Source: Apodospora peruviana
Lineage: Eukaryota; Ascomycota; Sordariomycetes; Sordariales; Lasiosphaeriaceae
Assembly (NCBI GenBank): GCA_033439685.1
Contig: JAUEDM010000006.1
Location: 3,596,001-3,660,000 of the forward strand
Direction: 5' to 3'
Length of the DNA: 64,000 nucleotides
Below the pieces are notes generated by a model, which saw only the letters and a program-made list of their open reading frames with translations, did not search any database and had not been told where the DNA came from. The position numbers and the translations under genes are program-made. The stretch's first letter is position 1, and every line of letters begins with the position of its first letter. This document shows, piece after piece, positions 24,832-35,835 of this stretch.

Positions 24832-26824
24832 ATGTCCGGGTTCGAGATTGCCGGTATCGTGCTGGCCGCATTCTCCATCGTGGCGGATGCTGGAAAAGAC
24901 TCACGGGGAGTGTACCAGAAGCTGAAACGATGGTGGAGCTTTGGGATTGCCTTCGAGGATTTTCTCCTTCAACTGGACACGGAGCGGGTTGCCTTTCTCC
25001 AAAACCTCGACAACCTCCTCAGCTCCGTGGACATATCCCACCACCAAAAGACACGCTTGATGGGGGATGCCCACTGCGACCTCTGGGTCGACCCCTATGT
25101 GCAGGCCGAGCTACGCCGACGGATAACAAGCTCATACTACGACTGGTACATATCGGTGATGAATGATATCCGGGACGCTCTGAAGGAAGCCAGTGATTTT
25201 CTACCAACCGCCCAGGTTCGTAGCAGACCTATCATATCTTTCATTTGGTCAAGACAAGAACAGGAACTCATCTATATGGCATTGCTAGGTCGAACAAATC
25301 GATTCCAAAAGCATGGAGCATATGATATTCAGAATGAAGACCTCCTTCTCCAGCCGCAAAGAACGCGTGCTCGAAAGGATCCAGAACCGCAACGAGGAGG
25401 TCTCCAAGTTTCTGCTGAGAGAGTCCCTTCACCTACAGACCCAAACTTCCTCAACTGGACAGAAAATTTCGAGTCGGTCATCATCAAACACCTATCGCAG
25501 GTTTATCCGATCTCAAAAGAAGTCCAGGGACTTATACGATTCTCTTCGATTCGTATGGAAATGTGACTGTCCGACGGCCCATATCTGTGGCATCGCGTCC
25601 TCGAACCTGCTGGATGGCCCCGATAACAACCCTTTCAAGCTTCTTTTCGACGACGGGACCAGGTACTCACAAGTCCGAGTCGAAGAGCTTGATGCTGAGG
25701 AAGACAATGATAGCTCATGCTTTCAACCAGGATCGGCTGGACGCGCGGGCGTGGTCCAGGACCTATCGGACCTTCGACAACAAGTCGTTACCAAGAACAA
25801 ATTCAAGAAGCTGAAAGAGTCCAAGGGCAAAGGAGTCCTCAAGATGTTCGCCAAGTCCAGCGCATCGGCTGTTTTGAACCCGTCCGGCACTTTGACCACT
25901 ACCGGTTCCTCGTCCACAGTGACTACATCAGCTTCCATGTCAAAGTCAAAACAAGCAGTCGGATTCGCCAACATGCCAACGCAGACCGCCAAACCCACGC
26001 CCACGACGGCAAAAATCACAAGACTCTGCACAAGCCTCAAATCCGCCAGGGCGTCAGTTGAAGCCTATCTCGGCTGCCTCGAGACAAAAGAAAACAGTAA
26101 CACCAAACTGCTCCTCCGTCTGGACTCCCCAGGCCACGAAACACCAACGCTCGAAACGCTCGAAGCCTTCCTCACCACCACACCATACCGCTACAAACGG
26201 ATGCGCGTCGCCCTAGACATGGTTCTTAACCTCCTGAGTCTAGACAGCGCGATATGGATCTCGCCAGACCTGGACAAGAACCGGGTAGTCGTTATCCGCG
26301 AAACATCACAGCAAAAGGATACCCCCTCGGTTCCGTACATCGTCGCAGCTAGGTCCCAGCCCCAGTCACATTCAACACAAACCACTCCTCCCAACCCCAC
26401 CACTTCAAGTTCAACTTACACCAGCCCAGCATCCGGCACTACAACAACAACGAGAAACCACCAACCGCTAACGGCAGACCAAACACAAAAGTGCTTACTT
26501 GCGCTCGGAATTCTGCTGCTAGAGCTCCTGTTTGGCCAGACGCTGGAAGAGCACCCGCAGAGAAACAACTTTATGGGTCCCGACGGCAAACCAAATTCCT
26601 ACACGGACATGTGCACGGCCATGGAGTGGCAGAAGAAGGTCGAGCTGGAGGTTGGGGACGGGCTCCCCGAGGCGATTCAGAGATGCGTATACTGCGATTT
26701 TGGCGTCGAGCGGGACTTGACCAGTCCGAAGTTTGTGCAGGCTGTTTTGGAGTTTGTGGTTGAACCGCTGAGGGATTTTTTGTCGAGGTGGAATAGGAAT
26801 GTCTCTGTGTTAACGGGTTACTGA
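24832..26824 (+). CDS. DUF7580 domain protein with HeLo-like N-terminus
   Basis: Predicted 639 residues from exons 24832-25215 and 25289-26824 (73-nt intron, phase 0, restoring PTAQVEQIDSK). The N-terminus (MSGFEIAGIVLAAFSIVADAG) is the helical start typical of fungal STAND-associated and DUF7580 proteins. The C-terminal half (about 400-630) carries the DUF7580 region, with IARLC-type helix TRLCTSLKSARAS, KTKLLLRLD-like text and a kinase-C-lobe-like segment (QKCLLALGILLLELLFGQTLEEH). A Thr/Ser/Pro-rich linker sits near 490-520. The family is common beside NLR and HET genes; it may be a degenerate-kinase signalling protein. Function not established. Confidence 0.82.
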
Positions 26825-27061
26825 AGGGCTATACAGATCATTTGTAGTACTGGTATCGATGTCATAGAGGACATATATGTAAAGCTACGCCGCTGTTGAA
26901 TGTAAGGAATGGCCAGGATGTTGTATGACCAAAAGGAGAATAGTGGTATGTAAGTGTATTGTTGTAACGTGTAGAATAATACATGCCTAGTCCTCAATAT
27001 TTTGAAGCCTGCTATTAGTGCTAGATGGGTGCGATATCAGGGGCAGTACCTGGTCGGGTCT

Positions 27062-30000
27062 CTACCCGGCCCCTATGGCAACTCTACCGGACCAACGAAT
27101 AATCCTCTGCAGTGATATGCCTGATAGCATATCCTCGATTGCCCTGTTCTCGGGATGACTGGCATGACATATTTGGAGAGACGTCTGTCCCCTGCACTTA
27201 TCGTACGCCGAGTTTAGAGCGGATAATGTGCTGAACTTCTTGTCTCCATGGCCGATGGCACTGGGGTCAGCACCAGACTGGAGAAGGATAGCCACGGCCA
27301 TTTCGTCTTGCTGGCTGACAGCGATCTGGAGAAGCGTGGTCCAAAAGTCTGTACATGTGGTGTCGGCGCCGCGAAGGATGAAATCCATAGCAACAGGCGT
27401 CTGGATTGTCATCGGCGGGCGTCGAGCTCGAGGAATAGTGGCAATGGCTTATCGGCCGCGAGAAACTTGTGTGCGGCAGCGAGGTATGGCAAGGCGCTGG
27501 TGTAGTCATTGCATTTGAAACCTAGTGTGAGAACCTGGCGTGTAGCGACTGGTCGGTCTAAACTACCAGGGGCGTGTAACTTCACACCGACGATGATTTC
27601 CAGTTGCAGAAGTACTTCGAGGAGTGTGCCTTCCAGATTCTCGCGAGACCTGCAAATTCTGGATGGACAATTCCGCGAGTCGAATACGACTTCAACCGGG
27701 GAACGGAAAAGGTCATTGGCTTCAAAGGTTCCAAGGAAGACGCTGGCCAGGGACAGCCCCCTTTGCTCGTCCCTGTTGAAGTGAAGTATGATCTGAACAA
27801 GCACATAGGCGCCACAGCAAAGAGTTCGGGTATCGTCGCAACCCCACCAGAGATGGTCCATCTGATCACCAATATCGGACCTAAAGAGCTCCGTCTGAGC
27901 TACTCGTGGCTTTTTAGAATTTGGAAGCGTAATGCATGTTGATAATAGCGCTCTTAACACATGGCAGCACCGATCCGCAGAGGTTCGTGTTCCCTGATAA
28001 AAGAAAAAGATATTTGTATCAGAGCCGAGAATAGTGTCAAAGCCACCTGTAGTAATCATTTCCTCAAAGACGAGTTCGAACAGGTCTGTAGTTCATCATT
28101 GCGGATGCTGAAGTAGTTTGCAGGGCTGGCCAAGATCCGTTGGGATGACAAAAACTCCCTCGCTGTGTAATGCGCCAATTGAAGATAAGGAGTGTTCAAA
28201 ACAGCGCCAGAACTGGTTGACGACAGGGTCACCAGACATCCGCAGACCTCTAGCAAACAGTCCGTATCGTAAGGGATTAAATCTTCACTTGGCGAGGGAC
28301 CGGTTCGTGAAGCGTCATAATAACGCAGCAGATCTGAAACATATGGCTAGTAGTCCCTCGATTGATGAGACACAATCCACCTCAGCACATGTCGTAGAAA
28401 GGGTCTGTCTTCGTGCGCAACGGCGGCAAAGATGCGGAGATAGGTCTCGTCCAGAGAGGGTGGCAAATCTGCAATGGCGGCGGTAATATCTCTCTCGTGC
28501 CTGATACGCCTCAAGACATCGAGTTGGCAGACAGCACAGCGGAACCTTGATAATGGAGACCGATATTAGTTGGATATGCTCGATGAATGGATAGGTGTTT
28601 TGTGTTGTTGCATGATGAAGGCCTGTGCAGAAGTCGATACTTACATTCCTTTGGCACCCCTTGCCAATGCTACTTCAACGTCATATTTGAGCCGTGTAGA
28701 CCACAGTCGGAAACGTCTGTCAGACTCCAATGTTGCGTGGATGTACTTGCGAATGTCTTCGGACACGTGCGGGTTCAACATGGACATGGGGACCGAGATG
28801 CTCGTAAACACTCTAGCAATGTCGATATACTCCCGGCTTGTCACGGGCATCTGTATCTTGCCGAACCGCTCTTCTGTGGCAAAGGCGCGCAGTGTTTCCA
28901 ACAGATTTATTCTCGTCTGACTCTCATCCACTGCGTCGACGACGAGATAGACTGTGTGGAATTCCTTGAGGATGTCTTCAAGTTCCATCAAAATTTCGGT
29001 CGGATACACCAGCCCACGTCCACGGTCGTATAAGGATCTGATGGATGCTGGGACTCGGCGGAGTTGTCGGCAAAGCTGGTCTAGAATCCACCGTACCAAG
29101 GGCATATTCTCGTCTTGATTATGGCCGTGGTAACAGTAGTAGTAGACCCGGGCAACTGGTTCCTCGGGACCACTCCCTTCAACATCTTCGCGGATCTTGG
29201 CAGTTAAGTAGGACGCAAAAATCGGCTTTCCGGCTCCTGGCATTCCGTATATCCATAGGAATTGCTTTTTAGGCTAACCCAGTCGCTCCATTCAGTAGTT
29301 CGAAGAACCCAATCTCCAGTGCTGACTTCATATAACTATTGCGCAGCGTGGTGGCTGGGCCATGGGTCTGTATGGCGAAGCCATTGGAAGATATCACGCA
29401 GCTCGGCATCTTTATAACGACGATGGACCGATAATGCGTCGGTAATCCGTTAAAGATGAGATGAAGAACAAAAGTTGCAAACCTGTCGTCGTTGTGTGTA
29501 TCTCCTCGACGGTTCGGTTCACCGCCTTTATGTCCGTCCTGTCGTCACCAAACTGTCAATCGATTGATGATGCCCGAAGGAAAAGCTTCTTCTCCAAAAT
29601 GCTCAAGTTGAGTGGTTCTTTGGCCTGTGCTCGGAGTCATGACGACACAGTAGATCTTTCGGCAGGAGTGCCCTTCAGAAGACCCACTACCGCGTCGAGT
29701 ACGACTTCGAGCGCGCCTTCTAGTCTGGGAGGAGCCTTCCTTTAAAGGCCACGCCAAACTCAAACGGGGCAAATTCGGCTTCGACTGCTGATTGCCGCCT
29801 GCCTCCAGGTATTTCGGGCCGAGGTGGACTTCGAGCGCGGCAAGAGCATTCTTGCAGGCATGAATTGGCCCATCGGTCCCAAGCAAGCTCACCAGCATGG
29901 CCGAGCATTGCGAGTCGCACTCGTTGAGAAAGAGCAGGCTCTGAAAAACATCCTTCAGAGAAGAGATCTAGATAAGGATTATACGTATATCTCGAGGAAA

Positions 30001-30102
30001 ACTCTCAACCGATTGGATGTAACCCTTGCACAGCTTAATCACTTGGTCGGCCATCTGGATGACGGCGACGACGCCGGCGGTAAGAGATAAAGGGTCAGCC
30101 AT
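27062..30102 (-). pseudogene. decayed NACHT-ankyrin NLR (STAND) gene
   Basis: Remnant of a fungal NOD-like receptor. Pieces in order: N-terminal STAND-type domain (MADPLSLTAGVVAVIQ from 30102), linker, NACHT P-loop (GMPGAGKP near 29243), Walker B-like VYLVVDAVDES, GAKGMFRCAVCQLDVL, winged-helix region, LAHYTAREFLSSQRI, and C-terminal ankyrin repeats ending at 27062. Breaks seen: TAG at 29968-29970, TAG at 29336-29338, a one-base shift at about 29270 just before the P-loop, a TAG near 28360 and a shift near 28085. The region 29735-29550 also needs frame changes. The P-loop has Pro where Ser/Thr should follow Lys. One genuine intron (GTAAGT, near 28646) is conserved. The gene cannot make a full protein. 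Confidence 0.8.
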
Positions 30103-30815
30103 TTCTGGGTGAGGTTGCAAAAACAGACCAGAAACTGAAGTTGGGAGGGGCTTTTTGGACGCAGATTTGGAGAAAACGGGAATCTGCATGGATGCCTGAT
30201 GAAGGTCACTGAACACCTTGGCTGTTCTGGCGGCCGCCTGGTGACACTGTTGCTGTGTACCTGAGAGAGCCTTGAGGACTGCTTAGATCAACCTGTTAAC
30301 ACACAAGGTAGAGTCACATGTAGGCGAGAATATCAGCTTTGCTCACGGCCTTTTTTATACCCCTTATCACATGTTCCGTCGAACACAACAGCGATGCTAA
30401 GTTTGATGCGGTTGGCCGGGCTACCCATTTCTCAAAAAGGGGTTAAAGCTTAGCACCTTGTTCTTGAGTCTCGGCAAGTGCCAAGTCAGCTACACCAATA
30501 GAGCATATAGAAGCCGACCTTGACAAGCCTGTCCAATAATATATCTTTCCCTCAACATGTATCTAACGTATAAATTACCCTTTGGACAGGTCCGATGTCA
30601 CTTGCTCGGCTGAATAACCCCGCTTTCAAATTACAGCTGTTTACTCTCCCGACTTGCTAACGCCCATCAAGTCCCGGAGGAAATAGCCGCTGAAAGCGCT
30701 CTTTCTCACGACAGCGCGGGTGATATAGGAAGGCGGCGATGTCCCCATAATGAGCATTCTCGTTTGAGAACGAGAACTTGCACCCGCCGCGAAATACCAT
30801 GAGACGGCCTGAACA
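30103..30815. other. intergenic, nothing recognised
   Basis: Divergent promoter space between the NLR remnant and the secreted-protein gene; no coding evidence. Confidence 0.6.
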
Positions 30816-31549
30816 ATGCTAAAGATGAGAATAACCCTCCTGCAGTTCGCTGCAATATTTGCACGTTGCCATCATGTCGTGGCCCAGTCAAGCAGCAGCT
30901 CCGAAACAATATCCACATGTGAGTTCAACTCCCAAACTTGTAGCTCTTCCTCAAACCTAACAATTCTCCAACAGCCATGGCCGACCCAGCCACCCGCTCC
31001 TATCCGACGACAGTAACAACCATCTACTCAACAACGATCGCCGGCGCAGTGGGAATAACGATTGACCGCGTGACCGTATTGGACCCCTGGCCGACCTCGC
31101 CAGACCCGGAAAAGGTCCCCTTCACAATGCTGGAAACGCAAGTTACCGAGCGCACAGTGTCACCTCCAGGAGCAGCAGTGACGCCTACCGTGGCCACCAC
31201 AACGGCGATCTCGACCTGGATCCTGTGGGGCGTTCTGGATTTCGATATGCCGCCGTATTCCCCGCCTGTCTGTCCCGGACCCGGTGGCTGTTCTTACGGT
31301 ACTATTAAGCCGAACGGGCGGTGCATGGACCTGGGTTGGGAGACTACCTGTGCTTCGCAGTGTCTGCTCAAGGACTGGATGTGGTGGTGTGCGAAGTCTG
31401 CAGACAGCTCGGCGCCGCCTATGGGACGGGTTTGCGCACCTGTTGGGAACACCACGACGTACCTGCAGTTGTATGAGCCGTGCGATCATACTGATTATAA
31501 GACGGGGTGTACACTTTGTGGAGATTCTGGCGTTGAAGGGGAGGTGTAA
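30816..31549 (+). CDS. secreted cysteine-rich protein with Thr-rich linker
   Basis: Predicted 225 residues from exons 30816-30918 and 30975-31549; the 56-nt intron joins in phase 1. The N-terminus (MRITLLQFAAIFARCHHVVAQ) is a signal peptide preceded by two or three residues. A Thr/Ser-rich stretch with PTTVTTIYSTTIAG follows, then a compact C-terminal domain of about 100 residues with about ten cysteines (PVCPGPGGCSYG, GRCMD, TTCASQCLL, WWCAKS, RVCAP, EPCDH, GCTLCGD). Probably extracellular and disulfide bonded. No known domain recognised; candidate effector or surface protein. Confidence 0.7.
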
Positions 31550-31861
31550 CCAGTTATCAAGTCGGAGCACCAGGCCTACGTTTCAGGTTGGAGTACATGG
31601 ATGTCACGGGTGAAAAAGGGTACCGAGTAGAACAAAAGTCTATTGTCTACCGGAAACTAAACAGTCAAACAAGGAAATAGAAAGTCTCGATCAGTGACCG
31701 AAGCTGTTCCTGCTGCAGAATTCCTCACACACGGTTTGGTTTACCCGTGCAGCCACCCACTTGAGACTGCAATATCTCTAACGTGGCTCTCTGCAACAAG
31801 ATTTCTGTCGGGAAAGAACCTATATAACAACCTATATCACATTTACCTCGTAGACTCCAAT
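31550..31861. other. intergenic between convergent genes
   Basis: 312 bp of 3' flanks; nothing recognised. Confidence 0.6.
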
Positions 31862-33238
31862 TTAGTTGGTCTCCGGGGTGTTTGCTCTCGAGCCAGCCTT
31901 CGTGACGAACTCCCCCTCCCTCTGCACTTTCGCAGCCTTATTCCACTTGATCTCCTCAAGCTCATCAGCATCAAAGACCGTCCGGGCCCCATCAATCAAC
32001 TTGATCCCATCCCGCTGCAGCGCCGCATTGGTCTCGTAAGACGACAGTCGCTTAATCCCAGCGGAAACAAAGCCCCTCAGCTCCTTCACATTGCCGCCAC
32101 AATTGAGTTTTCCCCATCGCTTGTTCCAATCAGTTGTCGCAACAGCTTCAGCAATAAACCCCAGGGTAAAGGCAACCCAGTGACCAGTCGTCATAGCATC
32201 TTTAGTCCCGGGTGGGCGCCGAAACTCGACCGTACCGCAAGCTTTCGTAACGTTCTCAAAGTTCCAGCAGACGAATCGCCCGGCCCTTCCGCCGGAGCTC
32301 ATTACATCGTATGCGGTATGCAGATAGACGTTGCAGTCGATGTACTCGAAGAATGATATCCACTTGTCGGTTTTCACGGCGCTGAAGGCTTTCTGGAGAC
32401 GTTTATTGATCGACTCGCCACTGCCTTGGAAATTGGAGGTCGCCCATGGGTTGTCCTTGCGCTCCACAGGCATGATTGCCGTGATGGCGTCGTCAAAAAC
32501 TGCGGCCGCCTTGCAGATGGATCGTAGTTGCGTGTCCTTGAACTTAAAGAGGCCGGGCGACACGTGAACATGTGTCGCGCAGCCTTTTGTTAAGACAGCC
32601 TTGCAGTTTTCGTCGACGATGCTGAATAAGTGGTAGAGCTCTTGGTGCCAGCCGTATATTCCTGTTGTTAGGACGCGAGACACAAACTCGATGCCCCCTA
32701 GTTGTGTATTAATATTAATAAAATGGCTTTTGCCAGGTTGTTAGGGTTGTAACTGTGATTGTTGAACTTGTGTGATTTGTGTGTGCTTTAGAATCTGCCA
32801 TAATGGTATTATCACAGTCTCCCTGTATTCTGTCGATATGGTTAGTAGTAAAACGTCCTTTTGACATAGCCGTCATTTGAACTTGTAGAAACTGTGTACA
32901 AGGGGACGGCAGATCCTAAACGTACAAAAGTTGGTGACACACTCCAGTGCTTCATCCACCAACGTCCAGTCATCCCAGGCGGTCATATCCTTTGAGCTGT
33001 TCTTTGCCTTGGCTCGAATGCCTTGCTTCTTCAGGGCGCTGGCAAGCGCATCTCGAATGATACGCGACTGGTTGTATCTGGCAAGCATAAAGCCGGTTCT
33101 CGAGCTCAGGTCGTGGTCCCATCCGTTGCCTTTCATAACGGTCGAGAATGTTGCGTCTGTCTCATCTTCGCTCCTCGGGGACAGCAGAATCTCGATTTCC
33201 ACTCCGAAGGAGAGCTCGTCCAGCGCAGGGGATTCCAT
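31862..33238 (-). CDS. amidoligase-like (ATP-grasp-related) enzyme
   Basis: Predicted 382 residues from exons 33238-32926 and 32697-31862. The 228-nt intron is long for this fungus, but the phase-1 join restores the family motif NFWGIEFVSR. Other family features: N-terminal LSFGVEIEILL, SRVLTTGIYGWHQEL, CATHVHVSPG, CNVYLHT and CGTVEFRRPPGT. These are the signature of eukaryotic amidoligase_2 proteins (COOH-NH2 ligase superfamily related to glutamine synthetase/ATP-grasp folds). In bacteria such ligases form amide bonds on peptides or cell-wall units; fungal substrates are unknown. Likely cytosolic. Length normal, catalytic-type His and Glu residues present. Confidence 0.8.
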
Positions 33239-34053
33239 TGTGACTCGGAGGTATCGGTAGTTGATGAGCTTGACAAGCTGGACAGGAGAGGAGTGTCAAT
33301 AACAAGGGCTGAGGTGGGCTCGGGTTTGGGAGTTTAGGAATTCAGAGGAAGCAGGAGTAATCCGTGTTGTGGTGCAGTTGTTCGGGGTTGTGGGAAATAA
33401 TTAGGAGAAAGCAGCGTTTGGATTCCGCCTCGTCTGTCAATGGCTGGCATTGTCAGTAACTACTAGCGGGCCAACGAGACTGACATTCACTTTGACGAGA
33501 CAGACCTATTCACTTTAAACTACCTGCGCTGGCTTGGAGGGACCCACTGCTATACTATCAGACGGCACTGGGTTGTATTCACTCAACAGTGCCCACCTGA
33601 GGTTGTTAGGTGCGGTGATGTCAGACCTTATTGGTCAATAGCTAGGTGCCCCCTTTACCCCTTTTGAAAGATGGACAAAGGAAAGCAGCCGTTCTGCGGG
33701 TCGCCAGCTGTAATGGCCCGTTACCAAGAGGAAGTACAAGGCTGTGGCAGGTTCAAGCTATGGGTTTTGGCGAATGAGATGTGAATACCTTAGTGGAGCC
33801 CCAGTGACCACTCGTCGCACCTCGGTGAATGGGACTCGAAGGCTGTCTTCCACTCACGCCTTAAAAGCCCATGAACCCACGACCAAGTCCACAATCCGTT
33901 CTCTCCCTTTCCACTCCTTCCACAAAGAGCAGCATACAAAGATCAAGCCAATCCCTAAAATCTTTTTACGCTTCCATCAAATCTCACACACACACAGAAA
34001 TCACCGACATAATCATCCTTTTCCACCGCAAGTACCATTGTCAGTCAGTCAAA
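33239..34053. other. intergenic, divergent promoters
   Basis: About 815 bp; contains the 5' leader of the plus-strand gene (CACACACACAGAAATC near 33990). No coding support. Confidence 0.55.
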
Positions 34054-35199
34054 ATGACCGCGCGAGAAGACCTCCGGCGCACCATCGCGCACCGCAACAT
34101 GGAAGATAGCCAATTCCCCAGCGACGCCCACTGGAGTCCCGGAGTCTGGCAGGTCGCCTGGTTCATGAACAAGATCCCTCGACCAGAGGCAAAGTTCCCC
34201 ATCGTCATCGGCCCCGACACCATTTTCAAGTCTGCCCAAGTCCTGCGCGACTTCCTCAGTCTGTCGACAGCGCCACCCGTCACCGTGGTGAGGGAGGCAG
34301 ATCCTGTGGATCGATCCACTCTAACACACCCCGAGCTTGTGCCGCCTTGCGACCCCAACAAGACGTATACTGTTGCCGAGGTCAACCGTGGCCAACTTCT
34401 GGACATCAAAGCCCGCACAAAGGGCAAATCGGCTACGGTCTGGTTTCAGGATGATACTCGAGGTGCTTGGTGCGCTCGGGCGTCAAAAATTACCTCTGAT
34501 GGAAATATTGGTACAAAAGACGCGAGCGGCGCACAAGGCGATGTGCAGGTAAAGACCGACGGAATAAAGACGGAGACCATGAGCGCCGCGACGGATACGG
34601 CTGGAGGAGCTACGGAGGCGGAAACTCCAGCAACCAGAGTGGCAGACCAGATCGACACTCATGCGACCAGCACGAAGGAAACGGTTCTCAAAGTTGAGAA
34701 CGCAACAGAACCAAAGGTGAAGAAAGGACTACGCACCATAGCAGAAGAAGCAGAGGAGAATGCTCGTGATCAGACGAGCCAATCCGCCGAGACCAAGACT
34801 GCTGCCACTGATATGGAGGTTATAACAGCTCCTGTTGCCAAGGCAGGCCAGCGTGCTGCGGAGCTGTCGGATCTGCCAACGCTTTCTGGCAAAAATGGCG
34901 CCGAGAATGGCACGAAGAATCAGGATCAGCACCGGAGGGAGATCTCGGCATCGAGCAATGTGCTTTTTGGATCGACTGTTCCCACCTCTGGAGACTCGTT
35001 TAAGCCTGTGGATGAGGCTACACTCTCTGGTGGCTGTGGATTGAGACGTGTCCGGCGCATGTTCAGATCTGTTAGAAAGGTTATCAAGATGCCTTTCAGA
35101 TCTGCTGGGAAGACCATCAAGAAGCGAGCCTTGCGATTGACAGCCGCGCGGCGGAATCGGCGCGTCAAAACTGCTGGATTTTGGGCCGAGTTCGCATAA
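34054..35199 (+). CDS. uncharacterised protein with basic C-terminus
   Basis: Intronless, 381 residues from the ATG at 34054 (TCAAAATGACC context). An upstream in-frame Met at 33871 gives a low-complexity leader and is less likely. The N-terminal 150 residues look folded (SPGVWQVAWFMNKIPRPEAKFPIVIGP, SATVWFQDDTRGAWCAR). The middle is a disordered Thr/Ala/Glu/Lys-rich region. The C-terminal 60 residues are very basic (GLRRVRRMFRSVRKVIK, KKRALRLTAARRNRRVK), possibly nucleic-acid or membrane binding or a nuclear signal. Family not recognised. Confidence 0.7.
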   Translation: MTAREDLRRTIAHRNMEDSQFPSDAHWSPGVWQVAWFMNKIPRPEAKFPIVIGPDTIFKSAQVLRDFLSLSTAPPVTVVREADPVDRSTLTHPELVPPCDPNKTYTVAEVNRGQLLDIKARTKGKSATVWFQDDTRGAWCARASKITSDGNIGTKDASGAQGDVQVKTDGIKTETMSAATDTAGGATEAETPATRVADQIDTHATSTKETVLKVENATEPKVKKGLRTIAEEAEENARDQTSQSAETKTAATDMEVITAPVAKAGQRAAELSDLPTLSGKNGAENGTKNQDQHRREISASSNVLFGSTVPTSGDSFKPVDEATLSGGCGLRRVRRMFRSVRKVIKMPFRSAGKTIKKRALRLTAARRNRRVKTAGFWAEFA

Positions 35200-35835
35200 C
35201 TTCACCTCCAGGGGGGACGAGCCGCCAAGTCTAGTCTTTTCAGAAAATAACTTATGCTCTACTGATGGTATCTGGATTGGCGTGAAAATGCCTGGAAAAT
35301 AGACATGGGGTGGTTGAACAGTGGCATCATGTAGATAGCAGGAGCATTGACGCGTTCACCACCATGGTCATTACCGATCATCATCAGGTCGCAGCTGTAG
35401 GTGACACCAATAAATACATGTAATTATGCAACGAAATGATGATGCAAAATGACCAACTTTTTTTCAAGCTCATCTGTTTCCGTAGAAAATATCTGAGTGC
35501 CAACAAAGATGCCATTGTTCGCCGGTGCGCGAACTAACGCCGGTAATGCAGGATGGCGCCATTAAATATTGTTTGTCATGGGAGTAAGGCAACGGAGGCC
35601 AAGTGATCCTTCATGCGAACTGTACTGTAAATACTGCACGGCTGCGTTGCTCCCCTGTTAATACATTGGTCTGAAACAGCAAGCTGCCAGAACTTGCGAT
35701 TATACGCGTATTCGGATCTTTATCACAAAACCCGAGTTACATCACGTGGACATTTCGAGACAGAAACAGGCATAAAATCGGTCAACCATTGATCCTGTTC
35801 TCTTCTTCTTTTCTTCAGATACAGCACCGTCAAAG
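35200..35835. other. intergenic, nothing recognised
   Basis: About 640 bp, AT-richer than the genes. CTTCTTCTTTTCTT just before 35836 is a typical pyrimidine-rich fungal leader. Confidence 0.6.
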
